From: Chitinophaga japonensis
GTDB lineage: Bacteria > Bacteroidota > Bacteroidia > Chitinophagales > Chitinophagaceae
DNA: 64,000 nucleotides
Reading direction: 5' to 3'
Assembly (NCBI RefSeq): GCF_007830125.1
Contig: NZ_VLLG01000005.1
Location: 682,001-746,000, forward strand
A program made the translations under genes and the position numbers. The notes beneath the pieces were generated by a model, which was not told the origin of the DNA, searched no databases, and saw only the letters and a list, made by a program, of their open reading frames with translations. Below are positions 9,442 to 18,579 of the stretch, one piece after another. The stretch's first letter is position 1; each line of letters opens with the position of its first letter.

Positions 9442-9990
9442 TTACTTCGGCAGCAGGTTACTGATGATCTTTTTGGCTTCCAGTACGGGCCATTGGTCCC
9501 TGAACAACTGGCTTTCCACCATGGCGGACTCGAAGAGCAGGTATACCTGGGTTTTGAGGGAGGCGGGCTGCCCGTTGAGGATATCGCCCAGGTAGCTTTT
9601 CAATTCTTTCTTATGATCCCGGATAATGGCGAGGGCTTCGGCCTCTTTTTCAGACAGCTCGGAAAGGATATTGAGGAAGGCGCAACCGCGGAAGTCCTCC
9701 TGCTCGTTCATGGCTTGCAGGAAATCAAAAGCCGCCAGGATCTTTTTGCGGGGAGTATTGGCGCGCTCCGTGGCTTCGCGGAGGCGGCTAAACCAGTACT
9801 GGTGGCGATGCTCCAGGAAAGCGGCCAGCAAGGCCTCTTTGGAAGCGTAGTGGGTATAGAGGCTGGCCCTGGCCACATCCGCTTCCTGGATCACCTGGTT
9901 AATGCCGGTAGCGTGATAGCCCTGTTTGTAGAACAGCGCTGTAGCCGTTTCCAGCAGCCGCTGTTTGGGATCGCCTGTTTTTTGCTTCAT
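9442..9990 (-). CDS. TetR/AcrR-family transcriptional regulator
   Basis: A 182-residue repressor. The N-terminal 60 residues are a classic TetR DNA-binding domain: RLLETATALFYKQGYHATGINQVIQEADVARASLYTHYASKEALL, with the helix-turn-helix at about 30-50. The C-terminal part (FRGCAFLNILSELSEKE) resembles the ligand domain of the TetR_C subgroup common near small oxidoreductases and NTF2-fold proteins. It precedes the DUF1348 gene on the same strand, 112 bp apart. Three closely matching palindromic sites, two before DUF1348 and one before this gene, are probably its operators, giving autorepression and control of the neighbour. The inducer is unknown. Confidence 0.92.
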   Translation of the reverse strand: MKQKTGDPKQRLLETATALFYKQGYHATGINQVIQEADVARASLYTHYASKEALLAAFLEHRHQYWFSRLREATERANTPRKKILAAFDFLQAMNEQEDFRGCAFLNILSELSEKEAEALAIIRDHKKELKSYLGDILNGQPASLKTQVYLLFESAMVESQLFRDQWPVLEAKKIISNLLPK

Positions 9991-9994
9991 GGAG

Positions 9995-10002
9995 CAAAGG
10001 TA
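9995..10002 (-). promoter_or_regulatory. Minus-7 promoter box of the tetR-family gene
   Basis: TACCTTTG on the minus strand exactly matches TAnnTTTG and ends only four bases before the ATG, so the transcript would be nearly leaderless. The palindrome at 10013-10042 covers the region just upstream, as expected for autorepression. Confidence 0.55.
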
Positions 10003-10012
10003 GGGAAAAAGA

Positions 10013-10042
10013 CAGTGCAGACAGGACGGTCTGTCTGCACTG
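10013..10042. promoter_or_regulatory. TetR operator-like site O3, also shaped as a terminator
   Basis: Perfect 12-bp arms CAGTGCAGACAG (10013-10024) and CTGTCTGCACTG (10031-10042) flank six bases. On the minus strand it contains AGACCGTCCTGTCT, 13 of 14 identical to O1. Read in the direction of the upstream minus-strand lyase gene, the stem is followed by TCTTTTT, the form of an intrinsic terminator. One element may thus end the lyase transcript and bind the TetR regulator. Confidence 0.7.
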
Positions 10043-10056
10043 CTATTATAGCATCT

Positions 10057-10938
10057 TTAATTACTGATTTTATGCACCCATAAGTTATCATAATAAATAT
10101 ACCCATCTGTAGAAGACTCCCAGTAGGACTGGCTGCCGCCACGGAAGGTATGGAAGGTGACCTTCCGGATCAGGCGCTTGCTGTCGTTCGTCGTCCAGCG
10201 GATGTCCGTGTCCAGTACCACGGTGCCGTCTATCACGATCTGCACATGCCCGTTGGTGTTGCTACCGGTATTGCTCTTGATGTACATGTGCACGTGGTAG
10301 GTTTGCCCCCGGTTCAGGCTGCCTGAGGACGGGTAAGATTTGCCAAAGGTATCGCCATACTGGCCCGGCTGGTCCTTGTAATAAATATAGGGCTGGAAGA
10401 ACACGCGGCCGGCATCTGTCTGGTACCACATAAGGCGCAGGCTGCCACCATTGCCGTCCCAGCCGGGATCGCCGCCGGTATTGCCGTCGCCTACGGAAAA
10501 GCCGAAGCCCACCTTGCCACCGCGGCTCCAGTCGAACTGGCTGTGAAAGCGGATGTCATAATCCATTTCATAAGCCGATCCATCGGACACATCGATGTTG
10601 GCAATTACGCCGCCTGCGCCGGACAAGGCATTTTTCAGCAGGGTGATGCGGAGATCGTCATTGGAGATCATGGCCCGGGAATCGACCCAGGAGCTGACGT
10701 TGCCAAAATCGCCTTCCGCCATGGAGCGCGTGTAGGTGGCGCCGTGGGTGTAATTGTCCCAGTTAACGGACCAGGTGCTGTAGATGGCGCTGGCCTGTAC
10801 ATCGCCCGCTGCGGTTGCAGCATCGGCGCCGGGGCCGGTCAGTTGTTCAGTTGCAGCTTCCCTGGAGCAGGAAACCGTCATAACGCCCAGCAATGCCAGC
10901 AGGCTTGCTGATTTAAGGAATTTTTCACAGGGTTTCAT
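10057..10938 (-). CDS. Secreted lipoprotein, polysaccharide lyase 14-like
   Basis: A 293-residue lipoprotein with a signal peptide and lipobox VSC (Cys 24). Residues about 60-290 look like a jelly-roll lyase related to polysaccharide lyase family 14: the order YEMDYDIRFHSQFDWSRGGK, then GGSLRLMWYQTDAGRVFFQPY, then YHVHMYIKSN, then VQIVIDGTVVL and a closing IYYDNLWV matches that fold. PL14 enzymes cleave uronic-acid polymers such as alginate or glucuronan; whether this one is active or what it cleaves cannot be read. It is not linked to a SusCD pair, so it is not in an ordinary utilisation locus. A strong hairpin with T tract follows the stop. Confidence 0.65.
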   Translation of the reverse strand: MKPCEKFLKSASLLALLGVMTVSCSREAATEQLTGPGADAATAAGDVQASAIYSTWSVNWDNYTHGATYTRSMAEGDFGNVSSWVDSRAMISNDDLRITLLKNALSGAGGVIANIDVSDGSAYEMDYDIRFHSQFDWSRGGKVGFGFSVGDGNTGGDPGWDGNGGSLRLMWYQTDAGRVFFQPYIYYKDQPGQYGDTFGKSYPSSGSLNRGQTYHVHMYIKSNTGSNTNGHVQIVIDGTVVLDTDIRWTTNDSKRLIRKVTFHTFRGGSQSYWESSTDGYIYYDNLWVHKISN

Positions 10939-10998
10939 AGCGTGTTTTAGTTTAAATGAGGTTCCCTATAAAGTTATCGATATATGTTTTACAACGTA

Positions 10999-11370
10999 TC
11001 AGATCTTTATCCGGTTCCTGAGGTTCAGCCACAAGCTGAGGCCCAGGCTGATGACAAATACCACCAGCGTGGCATTGTCCACCAACTGCGTATCCAGGTC
11101 AATGCCAGTCAGTTCCAGCAGCAGGAAGTGTATGTAGGAGCCGCGCGGGTCCTGGTAGCCCAGTTCCCGGCGCACCGCGTAATGCCAGTCCGTGCAGGGG
11201 CAGTAGCCCCAGCCAAACCAGATGCCCAGCACAAACCAGGAGCAGCCCGTAAGCAGCAGGGTGACCAGGTTCCATTTACGGGTACGCGGAAATATCCACC
11301 CGGTGATATTGAACAGGGTAAAGGCGGTATGAAAAACAAAGAAAAATATGTCCAGGAAAGCATACCACAT
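10999..11370 (-). CDS. DUF2784 membrane protein
   Basis: A small integral membrane protein of about 123 residues with three or four hydrophobic segments (FLDIFFFVFHTAFTLFN, LVTLLLTGCSWFVLGIW, LVVFVISLGLSLWL). The stretch FHTAFTLFNITGWIFPRTRKWN and the invariant-looking GWGYCPCTDWHY place it in DUF2784. I chose the ATG at 11370; reading from the upstream TTG at 11394 adds eight residues. The family's function is unknown. It is divergent from the helicase gene, with about 97 bp between. Confidence 0.85.
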   Translation of the reverse strand: MWYAFLDIFFFVFHTAFTLFNITGWIFPRTRKWNLVTLLLTGCSWFVLGIWFGWGYCPCTDWHYAVRRELGYQDPRGSYIHFLLLELTGIDLDTQLVDNATLVVFVISLGLSLWLNLRNRIKI

Positions 11371-11467
11371 GCCAGCAGGTTTTATTGTATGCAAAATACT
11401 TGTTTAATCTCCTTCAATACCCTATTTTTTGCGCCTTAAACCTGTTTAAAATTACCGGCCACCTGCT

Positions 11468-14400
11468 ATGCCCGACCTGTTCAAAAGCACTGTCCCGCCC
11501 GCACCGGCACCTGCCGGACAGGATGCGCGCATCCTGTCCGGGCTGCGCAACCGGCTCTTTGATACCAGCCGGCGCAATCGCCTGCTGTATTACAGGCCTA
11601 ACCGCCGGTTCGTGGAATTGACCACGGCCAGTATGCCACTGAACGGCCAGCGGGTAGCGCCGGAGCGGCTGCTCACCTACCCTGCTTTTGCCAGGCAACT
11701 CAGCAGCATGAAGGACCTGCACCTGGAAAAGCTGTTGCACTTCGACGACCATCCATACCTGCAGGGGCAGCTAAATACCGTACGCCTGCAGGCCGAAAGT
11801 GATGAAAGAGAATACGGCTTCAGCCAGTTGCGGCTGGTGATCACATTTATACACTGGCATCACGGCAAAGGAGATACGCAGGAACGGGTACAAAGCCCGC
11901 TGCTGCTGCTGCCCGTAAAATTGCAACGCAGCAAAGGCATCCCCCGGGACCCGTTTACGCTCATGCCCACGGATACCACCGCTGTTATCAATCCCGTGCT
12001 GGCCCACTGGTGGCAGGAGCTATACGGCATTAGCCTGCCGGAAAGCATTGCCCTGGACAAAACACGGCCGGAGGAGCTGTTCCTGGTATTACAGCAAAAG
12101 ATAGCGGCCGCACAACCGGGCATCCTGCTGCACTACAGGGACCAGCCGCCAATAGAAACATTAAGGCATACCGCCCTGCAAACACGGGAGCGTTATCAAC
12201 AGGGACGGCGCAGCCCTGCTACTGCGGACACGGTAGCCGAAGCGGGTGCCCTGCATTGGGAAATGGACGCCTGTAACCTGGTGCTGGGCAATTTCAACTA
12301 TAAAAAAATGAGCCTGGTCAGCGATTATCACCAGGTGGCTGACCGCGGCATTATGCACCCGGTGTTCCAGACCCTGTTCAGCACGGCGCCCAGGGGCCCG
12401 GCGCCGGCTCCTGTGCCGCATACCCCGCGCGACTGGTACCATGTAATTGCCGCCGACCCTACGCAGACCAACGCCATCCTGCACGGCAGGAACGGCCACA
12501 GCTACATTATACAGGGGCCGCCCGGTACCGGCAAAAGCCAGACCATCACCAACCTGGTAGCCGACTACCTGGCCAGGGGCAAGACCGTGCTGTTTGTTTG
12601 CGAGAAAAGGGCCGCGCTGGACGTGGTATACCACCGGCTGCAGCAGAACGGACTGGCGGAGCTGTGCTGCTACATCCACGACAGCCAGGCGGACAAAAAA
12701 GATTTTATTAAGGACCTGAAGACCGTGTATGATGATTTCCTGCGGCATAAAATGGACCTTACCCATATTACGCTCCGGCGCAAAATAGCGCAGGAACACC
12801 TGCAACGGCAATTGCAGCTCCTGGAAAACTATCACGCGCGGCAACGCAGCACGCATGCAGCAGCCGGCATTCCTACCCGGCAATTGATCAGCACCCTGCT
12901 GCGGCTGCAGGAACATATACCGGCCATCGAAACGGGGCAGGCAGACCTCCCCTCCTACCGGCACTGGCTGGCATCCGGCGACACCTTGCAGGCGCTCAGC
13001 CAGGCGCTGGAACAAAACGGCGCGCACCCGGCGCTGGCCCGGCACCCCTTCCGTAACCTGGGCAAAGCGCTGGTACAATCGGAACAGCCACTCACGCTCA
13101 TGGAAAACATCAGCGGCCTGGTGCAAAATACAATGGCGCATATCGCCGGTATTATTGCCAGGTATCATATCCCTCCCGACTATACGGAAAAACTGACCGA
13201 TCTCATTACCCTGGTGAAACACGCCGCTGTGCTGGAGCCGCTGGCAACCAGCCACAACCTCCAACTGGTAAACAAGGACAGCAAAGCCGCCCGGCGCTTT
13301 GAGAAAGCCTGGCGCCAGCACCGGCGCCTGCAGAAAGCCAGGAAACAGGCGGCAGCGGCCAATCAGCACTGGCAGCACCGGCTTAGCCCGGACGAAGTAC
13401 AGCGGGCCATCGCCGTTGCATCGAAGCATGAAGGGCGTTTCTTCCGCTTTTTAAGCCGGGACTGGAGACAGTTGAAAAAACAACTGCAAGGGGCCTACGA
13501 TTTTTCGGCGCATCCGCTGCCGCCCGCATTCAGCGCAATACTGCAGCAACTGCAGCAGGAGTACGAAGCCGAGGCGCTGGCGCAGCAGCACCGGTACGCC
13601 CTGCAGGAACAATACGGTACGGACAACATACGTACCCTCCATACCGCCCTGGAAGCGCTGCGCCGCCGGCAGGACGATGCGCCTACTGCTTACCTTCTGC
13701 AACACCCTGCCGCCGCCGGGCTGGTGTCCCAACTGGGCCGCCTGAACCATCACCTGCACGAGCTGGAGCTACGCCTGCAGCAATGCCTGTACGACTACGA
13801 GCATAAATCCCTGCGGCAGGCGCAGGAGGAACTGGACGCCATCATTCGGCAGGCCGCTTCATTAAGGCCCCTCCTGCCCGCCCTGCGCGCCTTTGCCGAA
13901 GTGCCTGCTCCCCTGCAGGACCTGGTGCGGCAGCAGGCGCTGAGCGCGCCGCAAACCGAAGCCGCGCTGGCACAGGCCACGCTGCAGCAACTGTTCAACG
14001 AGCACCCGGATTTTGCCGCTGCCACCGATCATGATCTGCAGCAGGCTGTAAAGGAGATCGCGCATACCTACCAGCACCTGCTGCAGTTGAACAGTGACTA
14101 TATACGCGCCCGGCAGCGGCAGCAGTTCCTGCAGCATTACACCCTGAGCCATACCGCCGCCAGCCAGTTGGACACCGCCCAAAAGCAGCAAAAGAAAATC
14201 TACGCCGAAGGGCGGCGCCTGCTGGAGCATGAAATGAGCAAGACCATGCGCTTTAAGAGCATTCGTGAAATGGCGTCCCTGGAAAGCGGCGCCGTGCTGA
14301 AGGACATCAAACCGGTATGGCTGATGAGCCCCTTGAGTGTCAGCGACAGCCTGCCGCTGGACACCGCGCTGTTTGACGTGGTAATATTTGACGAAGCCAG

Positions 14401-15727
14401 CCAGATACCGCTCGAAGAAGGTATCCCGGCCCTGTTCCGCGCAGCGCAGACCATTATTGTAGGCGATGAAAAACAAATGCCGCCGGCCAGCTTCTTTCAC
14501 GCCGGGCATACGGACCCGGATGACCTGGACGCACCGGAAAACGGGAACGGCGAAGCACTGCCCGGCATGGATGCGGAAAGCCTGCTGGCACAGGGCGCCC
14601 GGCAGTTGCACAGCACCATGCTGTGCTGGCACTACCGCAGCCGTCATGAATCGCTGATCAGCTATTCCAATCACGCCTTTTACGGCGCTGCGCTGCTGAC
14701 AGTGCCGGACCGCAGCGTTCCGCAGCCACACCCCGCCGCCACGGAGATACCGGAACCGGGAGCAGGCGCGCAAACTGCGCAACAGTTGCTGCAGGGCGGC
14801 ATCAGCTTTCACTACTTACCCAACAGTATATACGAAGAACGCAGCAACCTGCAGGAAGCCCAATACATTGCCTGCATGGTCAAACAACTGCTGCTGGACG
14901 CCGTGCAGGACAGCATCGGCATTGTGGCCTTCAGCCAGGAGCAGCAGGGCGCCATCAACGCCGCCATTGCCACCCTGGCTGCGGAGGACCGCGCTTTTGA
15001 AGCGGCGCTGGAAAACGCCCGCAACCGGACGACAGCAGGACAATACAACGGCCTGTTCGTCAAAAACCTGGAAAATGTACAGGGCGATGAAAGGGATATT
15101 ATCATTATCAGCATCTGCTACGGGCATAACCGGCAGGGAAAAATGGGGATGAACTTTGGCCCCATAAACCGGCAGGGCGGGGAAAAAAGGCTGAACGTGA
15201 TCTTTAGCCGGGCCAGGAAACATATGGCCGTGGTAAGCAGCATCCGGCACTCCCACATTACCAATACGCACAATGCAGGAGCACGGTATTTCCGGCTCTT
15301 CCTGCACTACGCGGAGATGGCCGGCGCCGGCCGCATGCAGGAGGCGCAGCAACTGCTGGACAGCCTGCCGCCCCCGGGAAAGAAGGCGCCCTCCCGCTCC
15401 ACCGCTTCCGGCAACATCACCACACAACAGGTGAAAGCCGCTTTGCAGGCCGCGGGATATACGGTAGACGAAGCAGTAGGGCAAAGCAGTTTCCGCTGCA
15501 CCCTGGCCGTAAAGCGGCAGGCGGCGGACACGCACTACTGCCTGGGTATACTCGTGGATGATGAGCAGCATTATGCGCAAAACAACCTGGTGGAACAATA
15601 TTATCAACGGCCGGCCGTTTTACAGTCCTTCGGCTGGCGCATCGCCGGCGTGTACGCCAAAGACTGGCTGGCTGACCGCCATAAAGTATTAAGCAGGCTG
15701 CTGGCGCTCCTGCAGGACAAACATTAA
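11468..15727 (+). CDS. DUF4011 / SF1 helicase with possible C-terminal nuclease domain
   Basis: A 1419-residue cytoplasmic protein. The N-terminus (about 20-200, LRNRLFDTSRRNRLLYYRPNRR) is a DUF4011-type domain. Helicase motifs follow: Walker A GPPGTGKSQT near 350, motif II VVIFDEASQIPLEEG near 975 with GDEKQMPP shortly after, NVQGDERDIIIIS near 1205 and RLNVIFSRARKH near 1245, the superfamily-1 set of the Upf1/DNA2 type. The 600 residues between Walker A and motif II are helical and rich in Gln and Leu, probably a coiled-coil insertion. The last 95 residues (about 1323-1419) look like the MTES_1575/Vsr-like nuclease fold, although I see no complete catalytic set. Similar architectures have been reported among single-gene anti-phage proteins; DNA repair is the alternative, and rmuC follows after 13 bp. 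Confidence 0.85.
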   Translation: MPDLFKSTVPPAPAPAGQDARILSGLRNRLFDTSRRNRLLYYRPNRRFVELTTASMPLNGQRVAPERLLTYPAFARQLSSMKDLHLEKLLHFDDHPYLQGQLNTVRLQAESDEREYGFSQLRLVITFIHWHHGKGDTQERVQSPLLLLPVKLQRSKGIPRDPFTLMPTDTTAVINPVLAHWWQELYGISLPESIALDKTRPEELFLVLQQKIAAAQPGILLHYRDQPPIETLRHTALQTRERYQQGRRSPATADTVAEAGALHWEMDACNLVLGNFNYKKMSLVSDYHQVADRGIMHPVFQTLFSTAPRGPAPAPVPHTPRDWYHVIAADPTQTNAILHGRNGHSYIIQGPPGTGKSQTITNLVADYLARGKTVLFVCEKRAALDVVYHRLQQNGLAELCCYIHDSQADKKDFIKDLKTVYDDFLRHKMDLTHITLRRKIAQEHLQRQLQLLENYHARQRSTHAAAGIPTRQLISTLLRLQEHIPAIETGQADLPSYRHWLASGDTLQALSQALEQNGAHPALARHPFRNLGKALVQSEQPLTLMENISGLVQNTMAHIAGIIARYHIPPDYTEKLTDLITLVKHAAVLEPLATSHNLQLVNKDSKAARRFEKAWRQHRRLQKARKQAAAANQHWQHRLSPDEVQRAIAVASKHEGRFFRFLSRDWRQLKKQLQGAYDFSAHPLPPAFSAILQQLQQEYEAEALAQQHRYALQEQYGTDNIRTLHTALEALRRRQDDAPTAYLLQHPAAAGLVSQLGRLNHHLHELELRLQQCLYDYEHKSLRQAQEELDAIIRQAASLRPLLPALRAFAEVPAPLQDLVRQQALSAPQTEAALAQATLQQLFNEHPDFAAATDHDLQQAVKEIAHTYQHLLQLNSDYIRARQRQQFLQHYTLSHTAASQLDTAQKQQKKIYAEGRRLLEHEMSKTMRFKSIREMASLESGAVLKDIKPVWLMSPLSVSDSLPLDTALFDVVIFDEASQIPLEEGIPALFRAAQTIIVGDEKQMPPASFFHAGHTDPDDLDAPENGNGEALPGMDAESLLAQGARQLHSTMLCWHYRSRHESLISYSNHAFYGAALLTVPDRSVPQPHPAATEIPEPGAGAQTAQQLLQGGISFHYLPNSIYEERSNLQEAQYIACMVKQLLLDAVQDSIGIVAFSQEQQGAINAAIATLAAEDRAFEAALENARNRTTAGQYNGLFVKNLENVQGDERDIIIISICYGHNRQGKMGMNFGPINRQGGEKRLNVIFSRARKHMAVVSSIRHSHITNTHNAGARYFRLFLHYAEMAGAGRMQEAQQLLDSLPPPGKKAPSRSTASGNITTQQVKAALQAAGYTVDEAVGQSSFRCTLAVKRQAADTHYCLGILVDDEQHYAQNNLVEQYYQRPAVLQSFGWRIAGVYAKDWLADRHKVLSRLLALLQDKH

Positions 15728-15740
15728 AATAACCTCAACG

Positions 15741-17075
15741 ATGGAAATGATCTATGTATTACTGGCCTTAATAGTGCTGTTGTTAATCGCCCTGCTGGTA
15801 CTGGTGCGCAGGAGTGCCAACACCGCCGCACACACGCAATTGCAGTACAAGATAGACGCCCTGGCGCAGGCTATCCAGCGGGTGGAGACCGCCGTAAAGA
15901 ACGAGATCGCTACCAACCGCGCAGAGGCGAATGAGAATGCCAGGACTGCCAGGACAGAGCTGACCGGCACCCTGCAGTTGTTTGGCGGGCAGTTATCCGA
16001 TGCCATGAAAAATACCAGCCAGTTGCAGAAAGCCCAACTGGAAACCTTTTCCACGAACCTGCACAAGCTCACCACCTCCGTGGAAGACCGGCTGTTCCGC
16101 CTCACCGGCACCCTGGAAAAAAAGATGAGCGACCTGCAGAGCGGTAATGAAAAAAAGCTGGAAGAGATGCGGACCACCGTGGATGAAAAACTGCAAAAAA
16201 CACTGGAAACCCGGCTGGGAGAATCCTTCCGGCTGGTGAGCGAACGGCTGGAAGCCGTGCACAAAGGGCTGGGCGACATGCAGCAACTGGCCAGCGGCGT
16301 AGGCGACCTGAAAAGAGTGCTCTCCAATGTAAAAACAAGGGGCGTGCTGGGAGAATACCAGTTGGAAAGCATGCTCGAACAATTACTGACACCAGACCAG
16401 TATGCCCGTAACGTGAAAACAAAAACAGGCTCCAATGCGCTGGTGGAATTTGCCGTAAAGCTGCCGGGCAAGGCAGACCAGGACAAAACCGTGTGGCTGC
16501 CCATTGACTCCAAGTTCCCGAAAGAAGATTTCGAGCTGCTCACCGATGCTTATGACCAGGCGGCGCCTGAACTGGTGGAAGAATACCGGAAGAACTTTGT
16601 GAAGGGTATAAAAAAATGTGCGGCGGATATTTACAGCAAATACATTGATCCGCCCAATACCACGGACTTCGCCATCCTGTTCCTGCCCTTTGAAAGCCTG
16701 TACGCTGAAGTGCTGCGCACACCCGGCCTGTTCGAGTCCCTGCAGCGGGAAGCGCGGATCATTATTACCGGCCCCACTACCCTCTCCGCCCTGCTCAACA
16801 GCCTGCAAATGGGCTTCCGGACCCTGGCCATAGAAAAACGCTCCAGTGAAGTATGGGAATTGCTGGGCGCCGTAAAAACGGAGTTCGGCAATTTTGGCGG
16901 CATACTGGAAAAAACCCAAAAGAAACTCCAGGAGGCCAGCAACGTGATCGATGAAGCAGGCAGGCGCTCCCGTTCTATCGAAAGAAAGCTGCGGAATGTG
17001 CAGGAGCTGCCGCAGGAGCAGGCGAATTTATTACTGGGCGGTACTGCGGAGGGAGGAAGCGACGCGGAAAAATGA
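15741..17075 (+). CDS. rmuC: DNA recombination protein RmuC
   Basis: A 444-residue protein with one N-terminal membrane anchor (about 4-24), a long coiled coil (about 35-190) and the RmuC nuclease-like domain (about 195-425), recognised by RGVLGEYQLESMLEQLLTPDQYARNV, WLPIDSKFPKEDFELL and IITGPTTLSALLNSLQMGFRTL. RmuC limits inversions at short inverted repeats, probably as a structure-specific nuclease. Only 13 bp separate it from the helicase gene before it, so the two are likely co-transcribed. The stop is 5 bp from the end of the convergent hydrolase gene. Confidence 0.95.
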   Translation: MEMIYVLLALIVLLLIALLVLVRRSANTAAHTQLQYKIDALAQAIQRVETAVKNEIATNRAEANENARTARTELTGTLQLFGGQLSDAMKNTSQLQKAQLETFSTNLHKLTTSVEDRLFRLTGTLEKKMSDLQSGNEKKLEEMRTTVDEKLQKTLETRLGESFRLVSERLEAVHKGLGDMQQLASGVGDLKRVLSNVKTRGVLGEYQLESMLEQLLTPDQYARNVKTKTGSNALVEFAVKLPGKADQDKTVWLPIDSKFPKEDFELLTDAYDQAAPELVEEYRKNFVKGIKKCAADIYSKYIDPPNTTDFAILFLPFESLYAEVLRTPGLFESLQREARIIITGPTTLSALLNSLQMGFRTLAIEKRSSEVWELLGAVKTEFGNFGGILEKTQKKLQEASNVIDEAGRRSRSIERKLRNVQELPQEQANLLLGGTAEGGSDAEK

Positions 17076-17080
17076 TACGC

Positions 17081-18043
17081 TTAATGCTCACCTATAAACC
17101 CCAGCGCCCGTTTTTCCGACCAGTAGCATTGCTCCCCGAAGGTCACGAACCCTACATGCCCGCCGTAACGCGGCGTTTCCAGGTAGAAATATTCGCTTTG
17201 GGCCGCTTCTTCATAAGGAAAGCAGTCCCGGGCCAGGAAAGGGTCGTCCAGGGCGTTGATCAGCAGCGCAGGTATATGAATGTTACCCAGGAATTGTTTT
17301 GAGCTGCAACTGCGCCAGTAAGTAAGCGCATCGCTGAAACCATGCAGCGGGGCGGTATACAGGTCATCAAACTGTTTGAAGGTCCGGATCTGCCGGTAAT
17401 TATCCAGCCGGATCATGCCGGGAAACAATTTCGACTTGGCTTCCAGCTTATAACCCAGCTCGCGGATAAAACGCTGCATGTAAATGGTGTTATGTTTCTT
17501 TTCCAGCTCCAGGGAACTGGCCTGCAGGTCACAGGGTACGGAAATGGCTACTGCGGAACGGAGCAGGGGATGGATGCCTGCCCCCCTTTCCCCCAGGTAT
17601 TTAAGCGTAACATTTCCCCCCAGGGAAAAGCCCACGATATGCAGGTCCGTATATTGCCCGGTGGCCGCCAGGTATTCCACCACCTGGTGCAGGTCGCCGG
17701 TTTCACCGCTGTGGTAAAAACGCAGGCTGTTGTTGGGCTCCCCGCTGCAGCCCCTGAAATTGAGGGATACGGTATCATAACCGGCCCGGTTAAAAGTATG
17801 CACCATGCCGGTTACATACTTGCGCCGGGCATTGCCTTCCAGGCCATGTAAAATGATCACCATACGGCGGGCGCCGGCATGGCTGAAATCCAGGTCCAGG
17901 AAATCATTGTCGGGGGTGGGAATGCGCACCCGCTGGTAGGCGGCCGGTTTAACCCGGCGGAACAGGGAGGGATAGATCGTCAGCAAATGACGATTCTTCA
18001 GGAAGAAAGGCGCTTTATAATCAGAGTGCTGAATGACCGGCAT
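17081..18043 (-). CDS. YheT-type alpha/beta hydrolase
   Basis: A 320-residue alpha/beta hydrolase of the YheT/ABHD1-3 group. Seen in the sequence: oxyanion region LHGLEGNARRKYV, FRGCSGEPN typical of this group, nucleophile elbow GFSLGGN (Ser about 140), acid NALDDPF (Asp about 266) and GGHVGF (His about 296). These proteins are presumed esterases or lipases acting on acyl lipids; no substrate is proven for the bacterial members. I started at the ATG at 18043; a TTG nine bases upstream is also open. No membrane anchor is seen. Thioredoxin lies upstream on the same strand. Confidence 0.92.
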   Translation of the reverse strand: MPVIQHSDYKAPFFLKNRHLLTIYPSLFRRVKPAAYQRVRIPTPDNDFLDLDFSHAGARRMVIILHGLEGNARRKYVTGMVHTFNRAGYDTVSLNFRGCSGEPNNSLRFYHSGETGDLHQVVEYLAATGQYTDLHIVGFSLGGNVTLKYLGERGAGIHPLLRSAVAISVPCDLQASSLELEKKHNTIYMQRFIRELGYKLEAKSKLFPGMIRLDNYRQIRTFKQFDDLYTAPLHGFSDALTYWRSCSSKQFLGNIHIPALLINALDDPFLARDCFPYEEAAQSEYFYLETPRYGGHVGFVTFGEQCYWSEKRALGFIGEH

Positions 18044-18091
18044 ACGCCGCAAGGTACGTTGGATACGGGAATATCGGAAACTGCCGCGCGC

Positions 18092-18406
18092 CTAGCCTAC
18101 CTGGTCGATCACGCTTTTCAACTGCCGCGCGTTCATCACGCCGCTCTGCCGCCACTTCACTTCCCCGTTTTTGAAAATGATCAGCGTGGGCACGCTTTGT
18201 ATCTGGTAGGCCGCAGCTATGTTGGGATTTTTGTCCACATCCATTTTCAGGATGGTCAGGCTGTCGCCGGTCATATTCTTCAACTCCTTCAAAATAGGCG
18301 GCATCATTTTACAGGGGCCGCACCATTCCGCCGAGAAATCCACCAGCACCGGCTTGCTGTCATTGATGATATCCTGGAAGGATCTTTTCGTGTTCTGTGC
18401 TTCCAT
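18092..18406 (-). CDS. trxA: Thioredoxin
   Basis: A 104-residue cytoplasmic thioredoxin with the active site WCGPC (residues 28-32), the cis-proline loop [12 protein letters not shown], and normal family length. It reduces protein disulphides using electrons from thioredoxin reductase, whose gene is not in the window. It stands 48 bp upstream of the YheT-type gene, possibly as an operon, and is divergent from the small basic protein gene at 18580. Confidence 0.95.
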   Translation of the reverse strand: MEAQNTKRSFQDIINDSKPVLVDFSAEWCGPCKMMPPILKELKNMTGDSLTILKMDVDKNPNIAAAYQIQSVPTLIIFKNGEVKWRQSGVMNARQLKSVIDQVG

Positions 18407-18506
18407 GGGTCTGTTTTTTATCTATCCATCAAAAACAGGGCCGTAGCCCGGTGGGGCAGACAGTTTGACAGCCAAGGACTTAGCTCCCTGCCGCAAAAAC
18501 TTAACA

Positions 18507-18536
18507 TTGCCGTACATTAAGTTATTGTTAAATTTG
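18507..18536 (+). promoter_or_regulatory. Promoter of the small basic protein gene
   Basis: A TTG at 18507-18509 and TAAATTTG at 18529-18536 are separated by exactly 19 bp, matching the Bacteroidota promoter pattern. The start codon follows 43 bp downstream. Confidence 0.65.
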
Positions 18537-18579
18537 TGTTACCACAAACATTAAAGAAAATAACAAAATAACGAACATT

